Below, piece after piece: positions 1 through 9,000 of a stretch of 64,000 nucleotides of DNA (positions are counted from its first letter, which is position 1; the number at the start of each line of letters is the position of its first letter). Location of the stretch: positions 3,945,501 to 4,009,500 of the forward strand of contig NZ_JAPFCC010000001.1 in assembly GCF_025562715.2 (NCBI RefSeq), in the 5' to 3' direction. Origin of the DNA: Endozoicomonas gorgoniicola. Lineage in GTDB: Bacteria; Pseudomonadota; Gammaproteobacteria; Pseudomonadales; Endozoicomonadaceae. The translations under genes and the position numbers were made by a program. The notes below the pieces were generated by a model. That model did no database searches. It saw only the letters and a program-made list of their open reading frames with translations, and was not told the DNA's origin.

Positions 1-1178
1 GAAAAGAAAAGCTTTCGATCATTGAAGGCCTGAGCCGACGTATGGTTGAGAAGGCAGGATTGAATATCAGGGTGAGAGCCACTCTGGATCGTCGCGAAGC
101 AATTCGTGACGCTCACTTTGTCATGACCCAATTCCGTGTTGGCGGCCTTAAGGCTCGTGCGCGTGATGAGCGTATTCCTCTGAAATACAATGTAATTGGA
201 CAGGAAACCACGGGACCTGGCGGTTTTGCAAAAGCCTTGCGTACAATTCCGGTTATTCTGGATATCTGCAAGGATATTGAAGAACTGGCCCCAGATGCAT
301 GGCTGATTAATTTCACCAATCCGGCAGGCATCGTAACTGAAGCTGTGTTGAAGCACACCAAAGTAAAAAGTATAGGCCTGTGCAATGTGCCTATAGGCAT
401 GCAGTATGCGGTAGCGGAATCCCTGAACGCCAAGCCTGAAGAAACTTACATTGAGTTTGCAGGCCTGAATCACATGGTTTGGGGGCACAGGGTTTATGTC
501 AATGGTGAGGATCGTACCCAGGAAGCTATTGCAGCCCTGATTGAAGGGGGGAGTGCGACCATGAAGAATATTATTGATACACAATTCTCCTCAGAGTTTA
601 TTCAAGCCCTGAATGTTATCCCATGCCCTTATCACCGTTACTTTTATTTGAAAAACACTATGCTGGAAGAAGAAATGAAGTCCAGTAAAACAGAGGGTAC
701 CCGCGCAGAACAGGTGATGAAAACTGAAGAGGAGTTGTTTGAAATTTATGCCAGCCCCGAGATGGACAAAAAACCGGAACAGCTTGAAAAGAGAGGCGGT
801 GCTCATTACTCCAAAGTTTCTTTGAACCTGGTAGATGCCATCTGGAATAACCGCAAGGACATTCACACCGTTAACATTTTGAACAATGGTGCTATCTCTA
901 ACTGTGCTCCTGATGTTTCTGTTGAAATTAATGCTGTGATTGACTCTGCCGGTGCTCACCCTATCACTTTTGGAGCCATGCCGGTGGAACTGAATGGCCT
1001 GATGCAGCAGGTGAAAAGTTATGAAAGCCTGGCAGTCGAAGCTGCTATCACAGGTGATCGCCATAAGGCTCTGCTGGCACTGACGGCTAACCCGTTTGTT
1101 CCGGATGCTAATGTGGCAGAGCAGATGTTGAATGACATCCTTGAGCAGAATAAGAGCCTGCTGCCACAGTTTTCGTAG
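1..1178 (+). CDS. Glycoside hydrolase family 4 (6-phospho-glycosidase type), 5' end outside window
   Basis: The reading frame is open from base 3, so the gene begins before the window; the ATG at 42 is internal. GH4 enzymes are cytoplasmic and cleave phosphorylated or free disaccharides by an NAD+- and Mn2+-dependent redox mechanism. The family signature GLCNVPIG, with the metal-binding Cys, lies near base 380, and GLNHMVWG, with the second metal-binding His, near base 465. The N-terminal NAD-binding Rossmann motif would lie upstream. The exact substrate (6-phospho-beta-glucoside, 6-phospho-alpha-glucoside or galactoside) cannot be decided from this part. The gene is followed within 6 bp by the left end of an IS1182-type element, so any downstream operon partner has been separated from it. 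Confidence 0.85.
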   Translation, partial: KEKLSIIEGLSRRMVEKAGLNIRVRATLDRREAIRDAHFVMTQFRVGGLKARARDERIPLKYNVIGQETTGPGGFAKALRTIPVILDICKDIEELAPDAWLINFTNPAGIVTEAVLKHTKVKSIGLCNVPIGMQYAVAESLNAKPEETYIEFAGLNHMVWGHRVYVNGEDRTQEAIAALIEGGSATMKNIIDTQFSSEFIQALNVIPCPYHRYFYLKNTMLEEEMKSSKTEGTRAEQVMKTEEELFEIYASPEMDKKPEQLEKRGGAHYSKVSLNLVDAIWNNRKDIHTVNILNNGAISNCAPDVSVEINAVIDSAGAHPITFGAMPVELNGLMQQVKSYESLAVEAAITGDRHKALLALTANPFVPDANVAEQMLNDILEQNKSLLPQFS

Positions 1179-1183
1179 CATGA

Positions 1184-2904
1184 CACTAGGAGCCTGACCG
1201 AGAATAGGATTTATCTGATATAATAGCGTTCAAAACGCAGCCCTGATGAAGCCTGATGTCGCCACCACCAAAATTCAAGGATAGCCCTGTTGAGTTCGAC
1301 CAGCACCTGCTGTTTCCAACCAACATCTTTGATCTTCTTCCCAAAGATCATGACTGCTACATCTATGAGACCATCTTCCAGAACATTGATACCTCGGAAG
1401 TTGAAAAGCAGTACCATCACCTTGGACAGCATGCCTACCCACCCAAGCTGATCGTAGGTATCCTGATCTACGCCTACAGTCATGGTGTATTCAGCTCCCG
1501 TGAAATAGAAAAACGGTGTCGGCAGGACTTGGCATTCATGTACATCTCTCAGATGAATTGCCCAAACTTTCGGGTCCTGGGGGACTTCCGCAAAAACAAC
1601 CTGTCGTTTTTTCATGACTGTTTCAAACAGTCCGTCAAGCTGGCGATGGAGCTGAAACTGGCATCGCTTGGGCATATCAGCCTGGATGGTTCGAAATTCA
1701 AAGCCAACAGTTCAAAGCATAAGGCCATGAGCTACGGCCGGCTTAAAGCCAAAGAGGCAGAACTCAGCGCTGAGGTTGATGAACTGATCAAAAAAGCCAG
1801 CCAGTGCGATCAGGAAGAAGACGACGCCTACAAAGAAACCAATGGCTACAGTATTCCTGAAGACCTCCTGTTTAAAGAAGAACGGCTGAAGAAAATTAAG
1901 GCTGCTAAAAAAGCACTGGAAGAGCGTGAGAAAGCCCTCAATCCGGACGAGCCAATAGACGACAAGAAACAGATTAGCTTTGCAGACCATGATGCCCGGA
2001 TGATGAGCAAGAAGGGGTACTGCGAATACAGCTACAATGCTCAAATTAATGTAGATGCGGATCACCAGATCATTGTCGGCCAACACATCAGTCAACGCGC
2101 CAACGACGTACAGGAAGTAGAGCCTGCTCTTCAGGCTTTGTCAGAATCTACCGATGGCGCGGCTGTGGATAAATGGAGTATGGACAACGGCTATTTTTCA
2201 GGGCCAAATCTGCACACCTTGGATAAACATGGAATAGACGGTTATATCGCTACTGACAAGGAAGAAAAACCGGCTGTTACGGACCTTGAAAATACTGATC
2301 GAAAATTTGTCAAAGCGGATTTTACATACAATATTGAAGCTGACGTCTTCATCTGTCCGGCTGGGGAAAAATTGGTTACCAATCCAGCCAGTAAAGCTAA
2401 GAGGAAAGGCTACCGGGCAAACAAGGAAGTATGCCGAGAGTGCGCTTACCGCTCCAGATGCAGTGGCTCCAAGAAAAGTGCAGGCAAGGTAATTCGCACA
2501 GACAAGTTTGAAACTGCACGACAAGCCATGAATAAAAAAATGGAAACAAGCGAAGCGAAAGCGGTATACGAACGTCGCAAAGTAATAGCGGAACCGCCGT
2601 TTGGTCAGATAAAAAACTCTGGATTCAGGAGTTTCAGTCTGCGCGGGAAAGAGAAAGTGGAAGCAGAGTTTTCACTGGTATGCACAGTGCATAATTTCAA
2701 AAAAATTGTGAAGAAAGCTTTAACGGGGTCACTCCGTCTTGAGGATTTAAAAAAGGTTGAAAAAGCGGCATAAAGGTAAAGAAAAGCTGTAAATTGGCAA
2801 AAATGAGCAAATCAACCTCAAAAAGTGGTTGTTTTTTGCTCATTTTGAATTTTGCGAAACCTTTAGGAGGACTGCCTAAGCTATTCTCGGTCAGGCTCCT
2901 AGTG
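1184..2904 (+). mobile_element. IS1182-family insertion sequence, apparently intact
   Basis: A 24-bp perfect inverted repeat at 1184-1207 and 2881-2904 brackets one transposase gene. Both repeats contain CTAG close to the outer edge (1186-1189 and 2899-2902). IS1182 elements often duplicate a short palindromic target, so the true tips may lie just inside CTAG, with the 4-bp palindrome being the target duplication. The element separates the GH4 gene from the signalling cluster. Confidence 0.85.
1256..2773 (+). CDS. IS1182-family DDE transposase
   Basis: A 505-residue protein that catalyses cut-and-paste movement of the surrounding element. The N-terminal half matches the DUF772-type transposase N-domain (FRVLGDFRKNNLSFF). 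The catalytic core shows the first Asp in HISLDGSKFKANSSK, a second in WSMDNGYFSGP, and the Glu-containing block RRKVIAEPPFGQIKNSGF near the C terminus. A Cys-rich stretch (CRECAYRSRCSG) precedes that block, as is usual in this family. The frame is uninterrupted and a TATAAT-like box lies about 30 bp upstream, so the element may be active. Confidence 0.9.
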   Translation: MSPPPKFKDSPVEFDQHLLFPTNIFDLLPKDHDCYIYETIFQNIDTSEVEKQYHHLGQHAYPPKLIVGILIYAYSHGVFSSREIEKRCRQDLAFMYISQMNCPNFRVLGDFRKNNLSFFHDCFKQSVKLAMELKLASLGHISLDGSKFKANSSKHKAMSYGRLKAKEAELSAEVDELIKKASQCDQEEDDAYKETNGYSIPEDLLFKEERLKKIKAAKKALEEREKALNPDEPIDDKKQISFADHDARMMSKKGYCEYSYNAQINVDADHQIIVGQHISQRANDVQEVEPALQALSESTDGAAVDKWSMDNGYFSGPNLHTLDKHGIDGYIATDKEEKPAVTDLENTDRKFVKADFTYNIEADVFICPAGEKLVTNPASKAKRKGYRANKEVCRECAYRSRCSGSKKSAGKVIRTDKFETARQAMNKKMETSEAKAVYERRKVIAEPPFGQIKNSGFRSFSLRGKEKVEAEFSLVCTVHNFKKIVKKALTGSLRLEDLKKVEKAA

Positions 2905-2931
2905 CAGCGAAGCGTTTATATCCATACAACC

Positions 2932-3005
2932 GTCATTCCCGCGAAGGCGGCTCTTGTAAAGGAGAGAGTACCACGGTAGTGGATCCCCGCCTTCGCGGGG
3001 ATGAC
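2932..3005. repeat. Dispersed palindromic repeat (GTCATTCCCGCGAAGGCGG type)
   Basis: Two 19-bp arms (2932-2950 and 2987-3005) are inverted copies with one mismatch and enclose a 36-bp loop. This GTCATTCCCGCGAAGGC family is a common non-coding palindromic repeat in proteobacterial genomes. A single arm also occurs at 15780-15804, inside the hsdM remnant. As RNA it would form a long hairpin and may act as a bidirectional terminator between the IS and the signalling cluster. Confidence 0.75.
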
Positions 3006-3226
3006 GAAAGCGTTGCATGTATGGTTTTTAGTGCTTAGCTGCACCAGGGCGAAAGGGTTGCAAAGTTAGCAGCCTGGCCCTTTAGGGCTACCTGATAGAG
3101 CTAAAAAATAGTGATTTATACGACGATAAAGACATATATAACAATCAGTAGTCGCTTATTGTCAGTTTATGCTTTGTTTTTGTTGTCAGCTTATGGTGTT
3201 TCCGAAATTTCCAGACTACTCCCGGA

Positions 3227-4555
3227 CTATTCCCTGAGTTCATGCGCCATCCGGTAACCATTTCTGCCGGCTTTCTTTGCAGTATACATAGCATCATCAG
3301 CCGCCTTGATCAGCGCATCAGGGTCATCGCCTGAATGACAGGACGTTGCAATGCCAATACTGGTGCCTACTTTACGCATCTCACCCGATAAATCATGGGG
3401 TAAGGCAAACTGTTCCAGAATCTTTTCTGCAATGGTTCTGGCATCCTGTGGCTCTGCCACATCATCCAGTACGATAGCAAACTCATCGCCACCAAGGCGC
3501 GCCACCATGTCACCATCACGAACGCACTCCTGCAAACGATTGGCAACACTCACCAGCAAAGCATCTCCGGCATCGTGCCCCAGTGTGTCGTTGACTTCCT
3601 TGAAGTGATCCAGATCAAGGTACATGACCCCCGTATTCTTTTGCCGTCGTTCACTGCGAGCCAGTGACATCTGCAGAAACTCCTTAAACAATGCCCGGTT
3701 AGCCAGCCCTGTCAGGTTGTCGTATTTCGCCATTTTGGTGAGCTGATCTTCCAGTTTCTTGCGCTCGGTGATGTCATTGAACACCAGAACCGCACCCTGT
3801 ACCTGGTTTTTTTCATTGACCAGGGCTGCCGCGTTTAACTCTGCCGGAAAACTTCCCACGGACTGACGCCAGAGGTCAGAAGGCATCTGGAAATTACCTC
3901 CGTTCTGTAGACAGTTCTCTTTCATCCCGGAGCTGTCCCAGCTTGTCATGGGGTCATCATCCGATGCATACATAAACTGACTGATGTGCTTCTCCAGCAG
4001 TGATTCTTCTGTTCCGCCCAGCAGTGAGCAGGCTGCCGGATTAATGAATGAAACCTTCCCGTCATTATCCAGACCAACAATCCCTTCACTGGCGCAATCC
4101 AGCAACAGCTTGTTTTTGCGGCTGATCCATCGCAGTTGCCGGGTGACGTCTTCCAGTTCCAACCGTTGCTGTTCCAGCTGTAAAAAGACTCTCACCTTTC
4201 CCAGCAGAATTTCCGGAACAATCGGTTTGGGAAGATAATCAACGGCTCCAGCCTTGTAGCCTTTGTTAACATAAGCCTGGTCTTTGTTGATTGCAGTCAC
4301 GAAAATAATAGGAATGTTCGCGGTCTGCTTGTTGCTGTGGAGTAATGTGGCACATTCAAAGCCATCCATGCCCGGCATCTGGACGTCCAGAAGGATGACG
4401 GCAAACTGGTGATTCAACACTTCGGACAACGCAGCTTCTCCGGAATCCACCTTACGAACCTCTGCACCCAGGGGTTTCAGAAGTTTGTCCATGGCCAACA
4501 GATTTTCCTTGCGGTCATCAACCACCAGTATTTTTACTTTGCTTGTGTTACTCAT
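3227..4555 (-). CDS. Response regulator with PAS and GGDEF (diguanylate cyclase) domains
   Basis: A 442-residue cytoplasmic output protein. The receiver domain occupies about residues 7-125, with VVDD acidic residues, the phospho-Asp in ILLDVQMPGMDG and the Lys in YLPKP. A PAS domain covers about 148-265 and a GGDEF domain about 275-437. The active site GGDEF is intact, and an RDGD product-inhibition site (RxxD) stands five residues before it, so the protein should make c-di-GMP and be feedback-controlled. It is the last gene of the minus-strand cluster, 72 bp after the CheB-like gene, with a strong GGAAGGAG ribosome site. It probably receives phosphate from the hybrid kinase encoded at 6024-10223. 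Confidence 0.9.
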   Translation of the reverse strand: MSNTSKVKILVVDDRKENLLAMDKLLKPLGAEVRKVDSGEAALSEVLNHQFAVILLDVQMPGMDGFECATLLHSNKQTANIPIIFVTAINKDQAYVNKGYKAGAVDYLPKPIVPEILLGKVRVFLQLEQQRLELEDVTRQLRWISRKNKLLLDCASEGIVGLDNDGKVSFINPAACSLLGGTEESLLEKHISQFMYASDDDPMTSWDSSGMKENCLQNGGNFQMPSDLWRQSVGSFPAELNAAALVNEKNQVQGAVLVFNDITERKKLEDQLTKMAKYDNLTGLANRALFKEFLQMSLARSERRQKNTGVMYLDLDHFKEVNDTLGHDAGDALLVSVANRLQECVRDGDMVARLGGDEFAIVLDDVAEPQDARTIAEKILEQFALPHDLSGEMRKVGTSIGIATSCHSGDDPDALIKAADDAMYTAKKAGRNGYRMAHELRE

Positions 4556-4627
4556 AGGCTCCTTCCCTGAGCGGCACCCCTGCTCAAAACTCCTGTCGAT
4601 GTAAACTCTATTGCGGTTTAAGCTCGT

Positions 4628-5206
4628 TTATGGCTGTCTGAGATAACTGGCAATGTCTGCCAGATCAAGAATGGCATCGGTACATCCAGTCTCAATCGCC
4701 GCCTTAGGCATTATCTTCACTTCAGCTGATTCAGGTGACTGAGCAACCACTTTGCCACCCGCCTCTTTAACGGCTCTTACACCGGCGGCACCATCACTGG
4801 TGGCACCGGTTAAGACGATAGCAGTGACATTTTCACCAAAGACTTCAGCGGCTGATTCAAACAGGACATCAATGGCTGGCCTTGAGTGGCAAACCCTCTC
4901 GTCAACGCTCAGGCTCAGCATCTCACGGGACTCAACCTGCAGATGGTAATTGCCAGGTGCCATATAAATGCAGCCGTTGTGCATGGGCAATTTATCCTGC
5001 GACAACAAAACTGTCGTACCTGTACGCTTGGCCAGAACATCCACCAGGCCTTTTTCATCACCTATTCCCAAGTGTTTACAAACCAGTATGGGAAAATTAA
5101 ATTTGCTTCCCAGCTCTGAAAAAATGGTTTGCAGGGCGCTGAACCCTCCTGCCGAGGCACCAATCACAACGATGCGTTCAACCGGTGATACTTCTTTAAC
5201 AGGCAT
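4628..5206 (-). CDS. Stand-alone CheB-type protein-glutamate methylesterase
   Basis: A 192-residue single-domain protein containing only the CheB catalytic domain, without the usual receiver. The catalytic triad is visible: Ser in VIGASAGGFSAL, His in VCKHLGIG, and Asp in LTGATSDGAAG. It would remove methyl groups from, or deamidate, glutamates in a chemoreceptor-like or sensor coiled coil. The ATG shares one base with the stop codon of the CheR gene (TGATG), which indicates translational coupling. No methyl-accepting receptor lies nearby. The coiled-coil and signalling part of the adjacent hybrid kinase is the obvious candidate target, by inference from position only. Confidence 0.88.
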   Translation of the reverse strand: MPVKEVSPVERIVVIGASAGGFSALQTIFSELGSKFNFPILVCKHLGIGDEKGLVDVLAKRTGTTVLLSQDKLPMHNGCIYMAPGNYHLQVESREMLSLSVDERVCHSRPAIDVLFESAAEVFGENVTAIVLTGATSDGAAGVRAVKEAGGKVVAQSPESAEVKIMPKAAIETGCTDAILDLADIASYLRQP

Positions 5207-6027
5207 CAGACTTTCTTCCTGAATATTCGCTGATGCCGGTCAACGGTTTCGAGCAGGTCCGACGATTCACTGAACTGGATATTTTCTCGCCGCCCAAGAC
5301 ACAAAATCCCCCGGGACCTCAAGCTGTCAATCAACAGTTTCAGCACCCGGTTCTGCAACACGTTGTTAAAATAAATCAGTACATTGCGGCACAGAACAAG
5401 GTTCATTTCACCAAAGACACCATCCGATACCAGATTGTGGTTGGCAAAGGTAATATGCTCTGACAGCCGGCCATTGAATTTGATCGAGTCGTACCTCCGG
5501 CTGCAGTAATTTTCCAATGACGTATACCCACCGGACTTGCTGTAATTGTCTTCATACAGGGGTAACTCAGCATCCGGATAAATGCCACTGCGGGCAATTT
5601 TCAGGGAATTTTCATTAAAGTCCGTCGCGTATATCTGACAGCGATCCAGCAGGTTCTCTTCGTCCAGCAAAATCGCCATGGAATACGCTTCCTGTCCTGT
5701 CGCACAACCGGCATGCCAGATTTTTATAAAAGGAAAGGTCTTTAACAGGGGAATGATGTTCTTGCGCAATGTCTGAAAAAAGTCGGGGTCACGAAACATT
5801 TCTGTCACGGTGACGGACATATCTTTAACAAAGTGGGCAAAGACTGCTTCATCATGGATAAACAGAGGAATAAGATCGCTGATTTTGTCCGTTTTAGCCG
5901 CACTCATATGCTTGCGAATTCGCCGCATCATTGAAGCCCGGGCATAATGGGCAAAGTCATATCCGTATCGAGCTTTCACTGCATCGAGTAACAGCTGTAG
6001 CTCCAGATCCTGATAAGTTTCTGTCAT
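5206..6027 (-). CDS. CheR-type protein-glutamate O-methyltransferase
   Basis: A 273-residue protein. The N-terminal helical CheR domain (DFAHYARASMMRRIRKHM) is followed by the SAM-dependent methyltransferase core. The SAM site is IWHAGCATGQEAYSMAILL, followed by IYATDFNENSL and NLVLCRNVLIYF, all typical of CheR. The frame could start at a GTG at 6039, but the ATG at 6027 forms an ATGA overlap with the kinase stop codon and is preferred. It is paired with the CheB domain protein, with the two presumably setting an adaptation state on a sensor. Confidence 0.9.
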   Translation of the reverse strand: MTETYQDLELQLLLDAVKARYGYDFAHYARASMMRRIRKHMSAAKTDKISDLIPLFIHDEAVFAHFVKDMSVTVTEMFRDPDFFQTLRKNIIPLLKTFPFIKIWHAGCATGQEAYSMAILLDEENLLDRCQIYATDFNENSLKIARSGIYPDAELPLYEDNYSKSGGYTSLENYCSRRYDSIKFNGRLSEHITFANHNLVSDGVFGEMNLVLCRNVLIYFNNVLQNRVLKLLIDSLRSRGILCLGRRENIQFSESSDLLETVDRHQRIFRKKV

Positions 6028-9000
6028 TTGAATAACCACAGCTTCATCATGGCCACCAGCTTTTCCAGATCAACAGGCTTGGTCATGTAATCATTGGCTC
6101 CAGCCTCAATGCATTTTGACTTGTCGTCTGACATTGCCTTGGCCGTGAGTGCAATAACCGGCAAATCCTTCCATTGCGGTTGTTCCCGCATCTTTGTCAT
6201 GGCTTCATAGCCGTCCATCACCGGCATCATGATATCCATCAACACCAGTTCTATGCCCTCTTCATCTTCCAGCTTCTTCAGGGCATTCTCACCGTTATCA
6301 GCGATCAGTACTTCCAGTCCGATAGCCTGAAGGCCTTTTGACAGGGCGAAGGTATTACGCAGGTCATCATCCACCAGCAGAATTTTGTGACCTTCCAGAG
6401 AGTTCTCTGGAAGCCTGACAGGTTCTTTTTCAACGCCATCGTTCTTGTCAATGGAATGCATGAACAGGCTGACCTCATCAATCACCCGATCCGACGCCAT
6501 ATCGCCTTTCATAACCATAGAACCGCTGAATTTTTGCAGCTGGTTATGCTCTTCCTTACCTAAGACCCGGCTGGTATGAATAACAATCGAAGGCATTTTG
6601 CCCTGCAATTTTTCGTACAGCCCCTCCAGAAACGCCAACCCACTCATATCTGGCAGGTCAACATCCATAACAATGCACTGCCATTTATGTTCCAGCTGTG
6701 AAGCCATGGCATCGGCAGCCGTTTTGGCTTCGCCAACATTCAGCCCTTTCTTCACCAGCAGTTCTTTCATGTGCGCCCTGCTGTTTTCATCCGCATCAAG
6801 CAGCAATGTGTGGCTGATGTCTGATGAAATAGCCTGCTCGACGCTGGTAAACACGGACTCAAGATCCGCTACCGTGACAGGCTTGGTTAAATAGCCCACA
6901 GCCTGAGTGTTTTTAATGTCATCCCGATCCCGACCGGAAATAATATGAACCGGAATATCGCGGGTTGATGGTTCGTTCTTGAGAATATTAAGAACCGCTT
7001 CGCCATCCATATCGGGCAGACCGAGATCAAGCACAATAGCCCCTGGCCGACTGGATTTAGCCATCTTAATGCCTTCCTCGCCGCTGTGAGCCGTTAAACA
7101 GACAAACTGATGGTTTTTCGCTATCTGCGATAAAATGGTCGAAAAATGTTCATCATCTTCAATCAGCAACAGGGTTTTACCGTCTGAAGACAATGGAGCA
7201 GCATCGGCTTTCGGAGTTGGTGCAGGTGTCGCAGCCATTTCCCTGATTTTTTTACGCCCCTTTCCAGAGGAAAAGGCTAGCTTGTCTGCTGCGGTTCCTG
7301 ACAGACCATCAGAAACAGCCGGTGAGTAGCTTTCTGCCAGAATTTTTTCACCGGTAAGAGAGCAAATGGCATTGTCTGGCAGGTAGAGCGTAAAGGTTGT
7401 ACCTTCACCTTCTGTACTTTCAAGCCCAATGTACCCACCCAGCATATTCGCCATTTCTTTGGAAATGGCCAGGCCAAGACCGGTGCCGCCATACTGCCGA
7501 CTGGTTGATCCATCAGCCTGCTGGAACGCTTCGAATATGGCTCTTTGCTTCTCTTTAGGAATCCCTATACCGGTATCCCTGACATCAAACGCCACAAAGG
7601 TTTCTTCACCATGCTCTGTCTGTCGGCTGGTATTGTGAATACGGATATAAACACCGCCGGTTTCAGTGAACTTGAATCCGTTAGACAGGAAATTCTTGAT
7701 AATCTGCATCAACCGCTGGCTGTCTGAAAGAATGCACCGGGTAGTACCCGGATCGACTTCTACGGAGAAGTCGAGGCCTCGGTCATCAGCCAGCGGTTTA
7801 AAGAGTGTTCTGGCACTGGTACACAGTTCTTCAATATCAACATCTTCCAGATTAATCGCCATCTTGCCCGCTTCAACCTTGGACAGGTCAAGAATGTCGT
7901 TAATCAGGTCAAGCAGCTCTTTACCACCGTCGTATATCACCTCAGCAGACTCAATCTGGTCTTCGGTCAGGTTGCCCTCATCATTGTCTGCCAGCATTTG
8001 CGCCAGCAGCAACAGTGAGTTAAGAGGTGTGCGAAGCTCATGGGACATATTCGCCAGAAACTCTGACTTGTATTTACTGGCCAGCTCCAGCTCTTTGGCT
8101 TTTTCTTCCAGTGTTTTACTGGACAGCTCAATATCAAGGTTCTTACGTTCAATTTCAGCTTTCTGCTGTTGCAGCATCTCGGTCTTTTCTTCCAGCTCAA
8201 CGTTAGACTTCTGCATCTCCTCACTTTGAGCTTTGAGTTCTTCCTGTGATTCCTCCAGAATCCTGGCACGGTTTTCCAGCTCATCATTCACAGCCTTCAG
8301 CTCTTCCTGCTGTTTGCGCATGGCTTCTGACTGTTTGGTGGTTTTGTCCAGTAGCTGGTTAACACGGGTTCGGTACTGGGCTGAGTTAATGCCTATCGCT
8401 ACGTTTTCAACAGATTGTTCAAGAAAGTTTTTCTGATCTTCGGTCAGTGGCTTCAGCAGCCCAAACTCAAGAACACCTTTTACTTCATTTTCATAAATGA
8501 GAGGCACTACGATAACAGAGTGAGGTGAAGCCATTCCCAGACCCGACTCAACGGTCATGTAATCGTCTGGCAGATTGGTGAGTTCAATTGTCTGCTGCTC
8601 AAGCGCAGCCTGGCCGACCATACCCTCGCCCAGTTCGAAGTTGTTTTTGGTCTGCTTTCGCTTACTCCAGGCGTAAGATCCCATCAACTGCAACTGTTTA
8701 TCATCATCCAGAACGTACATAGCGCCTGTCTGCATATCCAGATATTGCGCCAGATACGACACGATATTCTTACAGAGGTCAGAGATTTCCAGTTCACCGC
8801 GAATACTGTTGTTCAGCCCAGCCTGTCCATCCTGTTGCCAGCTTTTCCTCTCATTGTCATTGATCACCCGTCGCAACTTTTCGGTCATTTCAGCAAAGCT
8901 GCTACTCAGCTCACTGATTTCATTATGACCACTGATCACATCAACCTGCACATAGTCGCCGGACGCCACCCGATTCACCCAGGCGGTAATGGTACGAATG

